Below, one piece after another: positions 1-10,400 of a DNA stretch of 64,000 nucleotides. Both the position numbers and the translations under genes were made by a program. The notes under the pieces were generated by a model. The model saw nothing but the letters and a program-made list of their open reading frames with translations. It was not told the DNA's origin and did not search any database. The DNA is from Mesostigma viride (taxonomy: Eukaryota > Streptophyta > Mesostigmatophyceae > Mesostigmatales > Mesostigmataceae), in NCBI GenBank assembly GCA_009746045.1, contig RPFO01000448.1, positions 1,722,547 through 1,786,546 on the forward strand. Direction: 5' to 3'. Every line of letters starts with the position of its first letter. The first letter of the stretch is position 1.

Positions 1-410
1 CAAAAATTTTGCCGCCGGACACATTTTATCCCGTTTTTGGAGTTAGCTCCACGTCCGAAGGTGCCGTGCCGGACACACGACTGAGTGTGCTGTTTTGGCT
101 GGATGTCCCCCCTCCTACAAATGTGAGGTAGTGCTGCGGACTGTGATGAAGGCCATGCCTCTGCAGCCTCTGGATCTAATTGTCAGGCATGGGTTGCTTC
201 ACGGTACCCCTTGTGCTCGGTTTGGCTAGAAGTTATTCCCTTGTAATAAAGCCATGGTCAGCATCACCGCCACCGCCACTGCCTCCCCCCTTGTTAAAGT
301 GCCGCTGCTTGCAGTTTCCGCGGGCCGCGCTGCTGGTACTCGGCCAGAAGACATCCAGGTGCATTCGCTGTGTTGCATTTGGGGCATCCAGGCCGGCCCT
401 TTCAAATATC
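1..410. other. Unassigned sequence before the first recognised exon
   Basis: No exon, RNA or repeat is recognised here. The N-terminal exons of the ING-type gene, which must lie before 733, may fall in this stretch or before the window begins. No ATG-led open frame here resembles an ING N-terminus. Confidence 0.5.
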
Positions 411-590
411 TCGCGGTGAAAGATCATGTAGACATTAAAAGGTGGCAATGTAGATCGGAATCGTGGTGAAAGATCATGCAGAGATGAAAAGGTGGCAATG
501 TAGATCGGAATCGTGGTGAAAGATCATGTAGAGATTAAAAGGTGGCAATGTAGATCGGAATCGTGGTGAAACATCATGCAGAGAGCTGCT
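411..590. repeat. 50-bp tandem repeat, about 3.5 copies
   Basis: The block starting AGATCATGTA at 421 recurs at 471, 521 and, as ACATCATGCA, at 571, giving a strict 50-bp period. The core shared by the copies is GGTGGCAATGTAGATCGGAA. It lies just upstream of the first visible ING exon and is probably intronic. There is no coding signal in it. Confidence 0.9.
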
Positions 591-732
591 GCAGGGCTGG
601 AAATTGGTCGACTCAACGAGGTTTGTAATTTGCTCATTTGTATATTGTCGACCCAACAAATGCCTGCCTAATGCCTGCATGTATCAATCTTATGCCCTGG
701 CTCACATCGGACTGTGTGCGTGGCGGACGCAG

Positions 733-3700
733 GTGGACGCCCACATTCAAAAGCTTGACAAGGACCTACGCAAGTTTGAGGAGGAAATGAAGAGAGGTGA
801 GTGTTTGCGGTCTATGCGACAAACAATGATTATATACCCCTGCGCGACCATGGTTGACATCTGGTGTGGTCGACGTGTCATGCCACCTATCTGACTTCAC
901 GAACGCATGAGTGACTGTGCCTTCACCAACCATTATTGCCGTGGAAACTGGTATTATCACTGTGCCTACAACTGATATTATAACTGTGCCTACAGCCTGT
1001 TGTACATTTAAAAAATAGTGCCATTATAAATAGCGCTGTTGGAGGCTTGCCCTTTCGGCTTGGTCTTGCTGAGAAGTTTGGGCTTTTGCCTGTTTGTGTC
1101 TTCCTTGCATCTGCTCGCCCGAGGCCTGCCACCCATGGACTTCCTTCCCCCTCCAACAGCAACGCCACTCAACCACCACCACAAACCCACGCACACCCCT
1201 TCACCACTACCACACACACACACACATGCACATACATGCCCCCAACCACCAATGCATGCACACAACACAAACGGTGCAGAGAAGCGGCGGAAAGGCGCGG
1301 CGGGGGGGACAGATGGCAGTGACGGGGGAGGCGATGGCACGCCTCGGCAAAAGTCCAAGAAGAACAAGGAAGCCGGCACGCCAAAGCGGAAAAGGTCCGC
1401 AGTGCTGACCCCCTAGCGCAACTGCCTGCTGTAGTTACCTCCTTGGCTGCCCCCTATGGTTTCCTTATTCACGCACTCTCAGAGTGCCACTTCGATTATA
1501 CCAGTGATATCTCAAATTAATTAGAAACATAACTCCGTTGGGAGTACATGTAGCACATATCCCGGAGAAGGGGCATATGGCTTTTAATACATTCTGGGCT
1601 ACTTCCTGCAAGAGTGGAATGTAAGCAACACTTGCTCTAGGTGCCTCAAGGGCACCGGCACCACCATGCTGTCTCGGGTTCAACCCAACTAAGGGGATCC
1701 GGGCACGGGGGAGGAAGATATCTCAAATGGTATGATGTAATATCCAGCCATAATATCAAGGAGACAACCAGCGCAGGCCATTGCAAGAAATGTGGAGAAT
1801 GTGGGTTATGGCAGCTCAGCCATTATCTTATCCGCATTTGTCGAGTCATTTGGGATGATGGAGATGAATGGGGTCGTGGAGCCCATAAACATACTGTTCT
1901 TCAGTACGTGCATGCCTCCATATTAAGTACTGTTTAATCATGATGTTTGATTTTACCGTGATACTTTGCTGTTTGCACCCTTGTCCTGTCATGCTGCATG
2001 TAGGCAGCCTTGGCAACCGCGAGCTTTCCCCAGCAGCCCTCACGGCCATCTTCCCTCAGAGTACTCCTCTACATGCCTACTGGTGGCCACACAGAATGCA
2101 CACTAGACGCATATGTGCTGCTGCCCCCCCCTGCCCCCCATCCCTCCCGCCATTCTTGTCTTCCGTCATCCCCTCCCCCCCAGCATCCACCGCTACGGCC
2201 ATAACCCGCACACTTGATGTTGTGGGCATTGCCTTTGTGAAGTAAAGTCAATGCAAATGGTCTGGTTTGGTATCGAAATAGTCAGGCCAAACGCGTCAGC
2301 GTGTTGACCCAAGCTTACACACAAGTAGTCAGACTAGTGATTCCTTTTCTCCCAGCTCCGATCTGTGTGACCAGCAATTGTGGCACAGCGTCTCTTAGCC
2401 CAGCTGGCCAGCCTCTCACGGTCACCACACTTGTCAATCTACTCGACCATTTTCATCGACCAGCCACCTGTGACCAGACAGCAAACGCGCGAAGCATTGA
2501 AGTCATGCTTTGATAGAGAATGTCGAACCATCGTCCGATTCTTCAACAAGTTGCTTTTCCCTCCTTGGGCCCGTCGGCTTCCTGCTCTTGCATGGCTCCA
2601 CATTCCTCTCACGACTGGCAAGTGGTACTGTCCAGGCATGGCACCTTCCCGCGCCTAACGGCTTCCCGACGTGGTTGAGCCCCCACAGTGTACGAGCCAC
2701 TTTGCGCTGGCCAAGCAAAACGAGCACGGCTATAATATCACGGTACATTTTTTCTAGGGAAGCTAAGGTGGTGACGGCTACCCCTCTCGTTGGGGGTCGC
2801 TTGGCCCAGTTCTGGAGGGTTAGCACTCTTTGGGGAATGTTAAGATGCTATGAGGGATGCATGCATTAGCATCCCTTATCAGTGACAATTCTTTGAATTG
2901 TGTGCTGCTGGTCGGGCGGAACGTCATCGTCATGCAGGGGGTCAACCGGCCAACTCAAGGGCCTGCGCGCGGACCTGGACCTGCCGGTGGATCCCAACGA
3001 ACCGACCTACTGCTACTGCAACCGGGTAGGTGGCTGGTGAACAGGGTAGGTGGCTATTAATGGTATATGCCAGTAGCAACCAGGTAGGTGGCTGGTGAAT
3101 AGGGTAGGTGGCGATTAATGGTATATGCCAGTAGCAAGCAGGTAGGTGGCTGGTGAACAGGGTAGGTGGCGATTAATGGTATATGCCAGTAGCAACCAGG
3201 TAGGTGGCTGGTGAACAGGGTAGGTGGCGATTAATGGTATATGCCAGTAGCAACCAGGTAGGTGGCTGGTGAACAGGGTAGGTGGCGATTAATGGTATAT
3301 GCCAGTAGCAACCAGGTAGGTGGCTGGTGAACAGGGTAGGTGGCGATTAATGGTATATGCCAGTAGCAACCAGGTAGGTGGCTGGTGAACAGGGTAGGTG
3401 GCGATTAATGGTATATGCCAGTAGCAACCAGGTAGGTGGCTGGTGAACAGGGTAGGTGGCGATTAATGGTATATGCCAGTAGCAACCAGGTAGGTGGCTG
3501 GTGAACAGGGTAGGTGGCGATTAATGGTATATGCCAGTAGCAACCAGGTAGGTGGCTGGTGAATAGGGTAGGTGGCGATTAATGGTATATGGCGATAAAT
3601 GGTATATGCCGATAGCAACCAGGTATGTGGCTGTTGGATGGGATTAGGTGGTTATTAAGAGTAGGTGGCAGTTAGAACCCGGTATGTGGCTGTTGAACAG

Positions 3701-5271
3701 GGTTAGGTGCCTATTGGGATGAGGTGGCCAGGTGCAACTGGGTAGGTGTTTACCGCAACCGAGGAGGTGCCGCAACCGAGGAGGTGGGGGGTAGTAAATT
3801 AGAAGCCATGTTTTCAACACGTGGCATGGCCATCTTTTTTTGCATGAGTACAGCCGGTTGCCGCGGCGGACGCTCCATGGCTTGTAAATGGCAGCATCTG
3901 GCGTTTCAGAGTTGTTTTATAGGGCCAAATGCGTGAGATTTCCCGTTCTTTTAAAAACTTTGACTGCGGCGTTTGCGAAGTCATTTCCATGTAAGATGGT
4001 GACAGTGCTTTGGGCATGACTAAAGCTTTCCTCAATGTGTCGCATTCCCTCAACACGTGAAGCAGGATCTACGCCCTGTAAGCTTCTTTGGAATCGCCCC
4101 GTAAGTTTCCTTGGAAGCTTGGCACACATACCAACCTCTCTTAACAGCAATATCTTTTCGATGAACAACACTGGTTCAGGTATGGCTATATCAGGTGCCC
4201 AGCACACACACAGTCCGCTCATGCCTCTTCTTTACATGAGTGGTGCTCTCTTGAGCGTGTAATGCTGCTCATCAGTGCAGGCCCCTCTTCCCCCTCTTCC
4301 CCCTCTTCCCCCTCTTCCCCCTCTTCCCCCTCTTCCCCCTCTTCCCCCTCTTCCCCCTCTGCCTCCTCTGCCCCACCTGTGCCTCGTTTTGCTTCCTGCA
4401 GGTATACTTTGGCGAGATGATTGCCTGCGATAATCCTGATGTACGTGCGTACCACCCCTTACTCTTCAGGGCAAACAACCTCGCAAAACCACTCTTTTTC
4501 AGAGACTAAAATATGCGATGGTCGTGTTCGTGGTCTCCCCTCTGTACACTACCACGTTATCGGAAGTATAGTGCTTTACTAGTATACCCAGGCCGACTTC
4601 AACCGCGTATACCTAGGTCGACTTTGTACCCAGACCGATACCATTAATGGTCACTTCACACCATCCTGCCTTATGACCATCCTGCTTTATGGCATGCATC
4701 TCATGTAAACATGCTTGTAGTCAGGATTTGGGAATGGTGTTCGTCAGTAACCGGTTATCACCAACAGGGCGTGGTTGTGTGTAGTGATATCTTCTTTGTC
4801 ATACATTATTCAGTTTTCGCATCACTTCCTGGTGTGTAAGGGGGTCGGTTTCCTAGCATCTGGACTGGCGGCTCCGTTTTCAAGTTCCCGAACGCTGTGC
4901 CCGTGCTAACTATACGTTCCATGGCCTGTTCATGTTGACATGATTGTGCTCCCTTCCAATTGCTTGCTGGACGTTTGATAAAGACTACATCTCTGCACGC
5001 CTTTGTAGCATGGTGTTGTCGCTTTGACCAGTTACCTTGAGGCTGCTCTCAACCTGTGCGTTCCCACCTAAATCAATGAGCCAACCTATACTTCCACTGT
5101 GATGTGTGTGTACCTGTATTGCTGCATGTGTGTTGATCACAGTGCATCATCGAGTGGTTTCATTTCGAATGCGTCGGGTTGACCACGGAGCAGCGCCCCA
5201 AGGGGAAATGGTACTGCCCGGATTGTACGGCACGCATGCAAGGGCTTGGCATCGCCCAAGTGCGCAAATAG
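733..5271 (+). CDS. ING-family PHD-finger protein, C-terminal part, five exons
   Basis: ING proteins bind trimethylated H3K4 through a C-terminal PHD finger and bring histone acetylase or deacetylase complexes to chromatin. Exons proposed: 733-796, 1280-1394, 2938-3025, 4402-4440, 5143-5271. All have GT-AG borders and their phases join without a break (145 codons including TAG). Exon 1 encodes the end of the ING helical domain ([17 protein letters not shown]). Exon 2 is a basic nuclear-signal-like linker (KRRKG, KSKKNK, PKRKR). Exons 3-5 make a full C4HC3 finger: CYC at the end of exon 3, [10 protein letters not shown] in exon 4, then C, WFHFEC and CPDC in exon 5, preceded by the ING signature DPNEPTYC. 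Exon 2 is the least certain because its donor is GTCCGC. N-terminal exons were not found. The intron 3026-4401 is swollen by a minisatellite and a 9-bp pyrimidine repeat. A TGTAA at 5369 lies 98 nt past the stop. Confidence 0.88.
1500..1705 (-). repeat. Retroelement 3'-end fragment with hairpin
   Basis: On the minus strand this reads ATGTGCTACATGTACTCCC, then AACGGAGT, then an AT-rich TAATTAATT tail. It is the same terminal module as at 52855-53120, 58370-58640 and 35745-35800. The adjoining sequence CTTCCTGCAAGAGTGGAATG is also shared with 53030 and 58395. It lies in an ING intron. Confidence 0.7.
1740..1885 (+). repeat. Dispersed repeat R2, diverged copy 1
   Basis: Homologous to copies at 5480-5640, 17810-18066 (-) and 30685-30935. 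Shared blocks are GACAACCAGCGCAGGCCA, the phrase CATTATCTTATCCGC and GATGGAGATGAATGG. This is the most diverged copy and its EF-hand-like frame is broken. It lies in an ING intron. Confidence 0.65.
3011..3610 (+). repeat. 58-bp intronic minisatellite, about 10 copies
   Basis: The unit runs from AACCAGGTAGGTGGCTGGTG through AACAGGGTAGGTGGCGATTA to ATGGTATATGCCAGTAGC. Copies start every 58 bp with almost no divergence, then decay toward 3720. The first GGTAGGTGG of the array is itself the 5' splice site of the ING exon ending at 3025, and each unit carries two more such donor-like sites. Confidence 0.95.
4278..4362 (+). repeat. 9-bp CCCCTCTTC repeat forming a long pyrimidine tract
   Basis: About nine units of CCCCTCTTC lie 40-120 nt upstream of the ING 3' splice site at 4401/4402. 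In sense orientation the array is pure pyrimidine, so it may act as an extended polypyrimidine tract. Confidence 0.85.
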
Positions 5272-5368
5272 CCTCGCTGCAGAGCTCTAACCATGCACCC
5301 ACGCTGCCAGTCCAGGGGCCAGCATGGACCCACGCTGGTGAGCACTCCAGAGAGCAGTGCATTCACCT

Positions 5369-5373
5369 TGTAA
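5369..5373 (+). terminator. Possible TGTAA poly(A) signal of the ING gene
   Basis: TGTAA lies 98 nt after the stop codon. The same pentamer follows two other genes here (16712, 32043). It is the known poly(A) signal of chlorophyte algae. The motif is short and could occur by chance. Confidence 0.35.
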
Positions 5374-5479
5374 ACTATCTAACATCCCCTATTTCGACTA
5401 GTTGAATGCTGTTCAAGGAACCTTGGGAGCCAGCATGGCAAATTATACTAGGTATACCTATTTTAATCTAGTAGTATTT

Positions 5480-5640
5480 ATATTAATGAAGCAACCAGCA
5501 CAGGCCAGAAATCTGGAGGATCCAGACCATGGTAGCTCAAGCCTGCCATTATCTTATCCGCGTTTTCGAGTCGTTCATGATGATGGATATGAATGGAGAT
5601 GGAAATGTGTAGCCTTGTTAATTGGAATTATGGCTTGAGC
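5480..5640 (+). repeat. Dispersed repeat R2, copy 2, with EF-hand-like remnant
   Basis: It begins GCAACCAGCACAGGCCAGAA and ends near ATTATGGCTTGA. One frame reads YLIRVFESF then MDMNGDGNV before a stop. D-x-N-x-D-G is the calcium loop of an EF-hand and is preceded by a helix-like stretch, so the repeat may carry a captured or self-encoded EF-hand exon. Confidence 0.7.
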
Positions 5641-5754
5641 ACTGTAGTGTCAAGTGAGAAAACTATGTGTAACAAAGATGTCCTGCCAATTTTATAAAGT
5701 TATATGTTACATGTCTCACGTTTTAATTGACAACTAGATATCGCATTACCTATA

Positions 5755-5810
5755 ACTAGTCAAACACGTGCTCCCGCTGGGGAGTCACGGAGTATTAACC
5801 CCAATGGATG
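5755..5810. repeat. Terminal hairpin module, copy
   Basis: GTGCTCCCGCTGGGGAGTCA is followed by CGGAGTATTAACCCC and a short ATGGATGG run. This is the same layout as at 36776-36845 and 52780-52850: hairpin, ATTAACCCC-like spacer, then ATGG/CCAT tetranucleotides. Confidence 0.7.
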
Positions 5811-5964
5811 GATCAAGATGGACAAACAATCTTACCCGTTGTATCTATATCTAATGCCTAACAATCCGCGAGGGACATGCCAAGGAGCGGGTAGCTGTGC
5901 CTAGTTCTAGCAGTCATGCCGGGCGCGTTCTCCCATGGTGGGTGACGCCGGCGCCTCTTCCCCG

Positions 5965-6045
5965 GTAAGTTAATTAATTAATTAATTATTTTTTATTTAT
6001 AATTTATTTATTGAACACGTGCTCCCGTTGGGGAGTCGCGTACGT
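5965..6045. repeat. (TTAA)n tail plus terminal hairpin module
   Basis: A run of TTAATTAATTAATTAATTA and further AT-rich sequence is followed by the hairpin CTCCCGTTGGGGAG at 6021. It is the simple-sequence tail and stem-loop of the dispersed 3'-end family. Confidence 0.7.
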
Positions 6046-6574
6046 TCTTCCCCAGTACCTAGATGCATTACCAGTATCGAGTGGACACGGTGTGGAGAAC
6101 CCGGCCCTATGCACCAAGCTCATGTAGTAAAGCAGAAGTTTGGATCGAATTACTGGCACCGGCCACTCTCAGGCATGCAAATTTTAACGCCATGTCCCCA
6201 GTGTCGCCCGCAATGGCCATCTGGACAACGTGGCCAAAGACGGTACCACCGTGAAGCAACGGCATACCATATCGATATGGAACAGCATTCGCCTTTCATA
6301 CTTGCAGTAAACAGTTTCCTGAGGCATGTCAATCTCAGAACCGCAGCACTAGTGCTTTCGTGCTGGATCGAGGGGCTAGAAGAGTCGTAAGTGGCTGCTT
6401 TCGAAAACCACTGCTAGATCAAACCCAAATCAGTGCAAAAAAGTTGTATATGCAATTCACAGAACGGAATACTACGACCGACAACGAAATCCTACGTCTC
6501 AATTCAATGGGCATCGGCATGTCACTTCATAGTTCGATGAATCAATTTTCTGCCTGTATATTATATTCTGATCA

Positions 6575-6632
6575 GGCACTCCGCAAAGGTGAAAACCATT
6601 TACGTTCAGTGCCGGGCCGCGGAAAGTAAGTA
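6575..6632 (-). repeat. 3' half of the tRNA-like SINE (R1)
   Basis: On the minus strand this matches the end of the R1 repeat (GGCACTGAACG, GGTTTTCACCTTTGC, GGAGTGCCTGATCA) found complete at 37186-37334 and 37583-37729. The tRNA-like half is missing. Confidence 0.75.
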
Positions 6633-6779
6633 TATTATATGTTTAGTTGTCTCAATCAAAAAAGAGATGCTCTTCTGTCCTGCTGGGTGCTGGCTGCTGG
6701 CCTGCAAGATATTTTTACATCCGGCATGACCGCCGGCTCCAGGGTACCGCATCCACACTCAGCCACGAGCCACGAGGTA

Positions 6780-7245
6780 GCCATGGCTGATGGCGGAGCT
6801 CATGACTGACACATGTTTGAGCACCGAATTCGGCTGTGAATATCACTATCGCTTCGTCTTTCTAAGACGCACATGCTGATATAATTTTCCGAAGCTGTTA
6901 CGCAATATATGACGCGCAAACGCTCCTCGACGCAACGCAGACTGGCGGCCATGCGCTCGGCCATGAAAATACGTCTGCAGCTCCGGCTGCAGCTTCGCCC
7001 TCAGGTCCGGCAGGCAGCGGTGGCACTAGTCGCGCACTGGTGGTCGCCCCGAACCCTCCCGGGCTCAATGCCTCGCCCTCGGCATTCCCTGACCCTAAAC
7101 GCAGCCGCCCAGCCGACAAACTGAAACAGGAGGGTTTTCACGCCCCACAGAACCGCGCTTTTGGCCCCAACCTTTCAAGGTCGACGATCACGACTGGACC
7201 AACATGTCCCCAGCAACTGCCCTGCATTGCATCTATAAATCGATG
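6780..7245 (+). pseudogene. 5' fragment of a LINE ORF1-type element
   Basis: Collinear with the minus-strand copy at 56620-56322 plus 54570-54400. Shared features are a 5'UTR-like segment (AATTCGG, ATCACTATCGCTTCGTCTTT), a start near 6909, and a frame containing LNAS, FPDPKRSRPAD and a ratio of basic residues typical of an ORF1 N-terminus. Frameshifts break it. It supplies the uninterrupted version of the site where the piggyBac-like element sits near 56 kb (CCCGGGCTCAATGCCTCG here). It abuts a LINE-A relic of opposite orientation at about 7245. Confidence 0.7.
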
Positions 7246-7487
7246 ATTCGCGTAACCGGCGGGGTGGCCGTCAAAAAGCCCTCATATGGGTTGCGGCCGC
7301 TTAAAACACCAAACACATTATGCTCACTATCGCGCAGCAAATCATTGAAATATAATGGTTGGCGTGCCACCTCTTCCCGCGTGGTAGGGTGAGCAATTCT
7401 GTCCGGTTTTAGGTTCTTATAACCCTTCCACATACGTGCCCAGTACCATGATAAGCCTTTGTACGAAGTGAGCGCACATGTAAGTAT
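7245..7487 (-). pseudogene. Older LINE-A relic, downstream half
   Basis: The minus frame reads ALTSYKGLSWYWARMWKGYK and later PTTREEVARQPLYFNDLL, matching SYKGLPWYWSRLWLGYHKLK and PTTREEVARQILYFNDLI inside the younger LINE at 7488-10839. It is the continuation of the relic at 10840-10935. The two halves were separated by the younger insertion, and the 16-bp site GCGCACATGTAAGTAT (7472-7487) was duplicated. Confidence 0.85.
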
Positions 7488-10400
7488 TTTTTCCGGGTAA
7501 ATGGGTATTTTTATTAACCAACAGGAATATCATTAGGTGAAGAGGTACCACGTATCGACCAGCTGGTTACCCTCTGAGGGTAGTGTGATAGGTGAAAGGT
7601 TTAGAAAGGAGCATTGTGTGACCAGGGGAGCCAAGTGACGCGCGTAAGGTCACCGTGAGGAATGCAAGTAAACACCATGTTGCGTCCCAGGAGAGCATGG
7701 AAGAGCTCCAAGGGGCTGGGCCTGTCATTGTTGGGCCCGGGGTCCCACACCTTGTATTGTTCTTGCGCCAAGAGCCAAGCGCGACGCATTGCTGAGTTCC
7801 AGAGGAAGATAAACCGCCTCACAACGGCGGCTTTGGTGTATTCGTGCCGCACTTTGAAAACCGTCTCGTTCCGGATAGTCCAGATCGCGTATAGCATATT
7901 AGTTCGGAGCCATACCCAGGCTAGTTGACTGTCGGATAGCTCCTCCCCGGGGGTCCCCGCCATACCGAATATGATACAACGCACGGATAGCGTTAGTGTG
8001 GAATGTGGTAGCGCGGTCCATGCGGACCATACGTTAAACAACCATTGCCACACCCCGCTCACTTGGCAGTAGAGAAAGCGGTGCTCAATTGTTTCCGAAG
8101 GGAAGGTGCACAGGCATGTCGCATCGTGGTGAAACCGGCTGCTGAGGGTCGCGTTTACCCCGATGGCTCTGTGCAGTAAAAGATGTTGAATGTCGGTCGC
8201 TCTGCGGTCCACCAAAGGGTGATCGACCGCCAGGGTGATAAGTTTAATCCAACTATATCCAGGCCATTGAAAGCCCCATCGTGGGCGGCCAGGGTGGAGC
8301 TTATGGTTCTCGTGCAATAAAATGTCATAACCCCATTCTGCCGTGTACTCGTAAAGACATTTGCTGATCCTAGACATCCCCTTGGTCAGGGTCCAGCCAA
8401 ATTCCAGGGGGTCCAATGGTAAAGTATCCAATCTCGTATTGCCTACGTGTAACCAAGTGATGGCCTCCGCCGGGGTCGTGGGGTCCGGCTGGAACATGCA
8501 GGACCTTGATACTAACCACGGGACCATCCGGATACGGTGACATTGGTGGGCTGGAAGACAGACACATAATGTCGCCAACTGATTGAGGCAACCATTGTGG
8601 CCTGGAAGGGTGTCGGCCACTTGGACTTGAATTCCGGCCGGAGGCAACACTCCCCGGACCAGACCTTTGCATGTGGATGTGATCCCGTCTGGGTAAAAAC
8701 TGATCCAATCACCCGGCTGTAGGGCCTTGCGTGGGGCCATCATCACAGCATGCCATGTAGCTGGGATGGCCTGGATGAGGGTGTTCCAAGCGTGTAGCGA
8801 TGGCATGTTTTGCACCCAAGCATTAACTTCAGTGTATGCCCGTAACCGATATCTGTCCCCCTGCCACGCGTAGAGATCGAGCACTCTCAGAACAGGGGGT
8901 GATGCGCACAGGAAGCCAGCATAAGGGTTGTGCCCATGTAACGTGCCCAAGGGCTTGCGCGCATTGTCCACGATCAAATCATTGAAATAAAGAATCTGTC
9001 GTGCAACCTCCTCACGAGTGGTGGGAAAAACGAGGCGCCCAGGTTTGAGCTTGTGATAACCTAACCATAGGCGCGACCAGTACCAGGGGAGCCCCTTGTA
9101 TGATATCAGTGTGCAGCCAAGTACTCCAGCGTCAAGGTGCCATGATGTGCCATTAGCATGGGTGTAACTAGCGGAGAGAGACTCTTTTGCCAACAGGCAG
9201 CCAGGGTGCGTGTTCACTTCCATGTACACGCTGATCACTTGTTTAGCATACATCGACCACAAGCGCCATTGTATGTTGTGTAGCCCTAGACCACCGTGCA
9301 ACCATGACATAAAGGACATATCCCGGCTGATCCAACCATGTACCGTGTGAGATATCAAACCTTTCTGTTTCCAAACAAAGTTGCTGCCGATGCGTTGGAT
9401 AAGCTGTATGGTATGATCGTTGGGAGGGTGTGCCAGACAGTAGTATAAAACCTTGGAGAACAAGAGTTGGTTGACGATTAGTGCTTTTCCTCGTAAGCTC
9501 ATCCGCTGGACGCCACCCCACCGCCCTGCCGTGAGGAGCACTCCTGCAAGTTTGCCCACGTGGTTGGTTTCGTCATATAAAAACGCACGATGTTCAGCCA
9601 AACGTCCCTCTGGCGTGCAGCCAATGGGGCAATTGTGCAAAAGATGGTGTTCACCTGGTTTGACCCATGTCATGGCCAGGTGAGAGGGGTTTATCCGAGA
9701 TGGGTTGGGTTTGCCGATGTGCAGTCCCGTGGACTTTTGCACATTACAACGTTGTTGTGAGGCCACAGAGTACGTGTTGATATTTTCCAAGACAGCATTC
9801 ACTTCCTGTAGAGAGATGCAAACATTGGTGGTGTCATCCACATAGGCTATCTGTACAATACCTTTGGCACTGCCTGCAAGCGGGAAGCCCTGCAGACGAG
9901 GGTCGTGCTGGTGGAGCCAAAACAATCCTGCGTGTGCCAGTAGGAACAAGATGGGGGACATACAATCTCCTTGGGGGAGGGATCTTGAGCTGTGGCCAAG
10001 TGCAGATTTGTGACCGTTGATAAGGATGTACCAGGTTAGCGATTTGATCATTCCCATGATGACCGTTAGGATGCGTGGGCCAAACCCTAAGCCGATCAAT
10101 ATGTGTCGGAGGTATGCCCAGCACATGCGGTCAAACGCTTTTTCAAAGTCCCAGAAGAGGATAAAGCCGGCAATGTCGTCGCGCCATGCCTTCTCTACTA
10201 TGTCCATTATGAGGGTGATGCTATCGTTGATATGGAGGTTAGCACGGAAGCCTACTTGCTCCGGGCCTATAAGGCAGTCGAGAACAGAGTAGAGCCTTTG
10301 CTGAATTATCTTGCTAATGATTTTGTACGCAACCGTAAGGAGCCGTATTGGCCGGTAATTTTTCCACTGTGTTTTGTCACCCTTTTTGAACAATAAAATG

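Noticed and set aside
3011-3610. Regular ~58-bp repeats resembling a CRISPR array
   Set aside because: The whole unit repeats with no unique spacers, it lies inside a eukaryotic intron, and no cas genes are present.
6780-7487. 5' inversion by twin priming as the cause of the ORF1 (+) / LINE-A (-) junction at 7245
   Set aside because: The inverted piece lies beyond the 3' side of the LINE-A relic rather than at its 5' end, so the geometry is wrong. A simple juxtaposition or rearrangement fits better.
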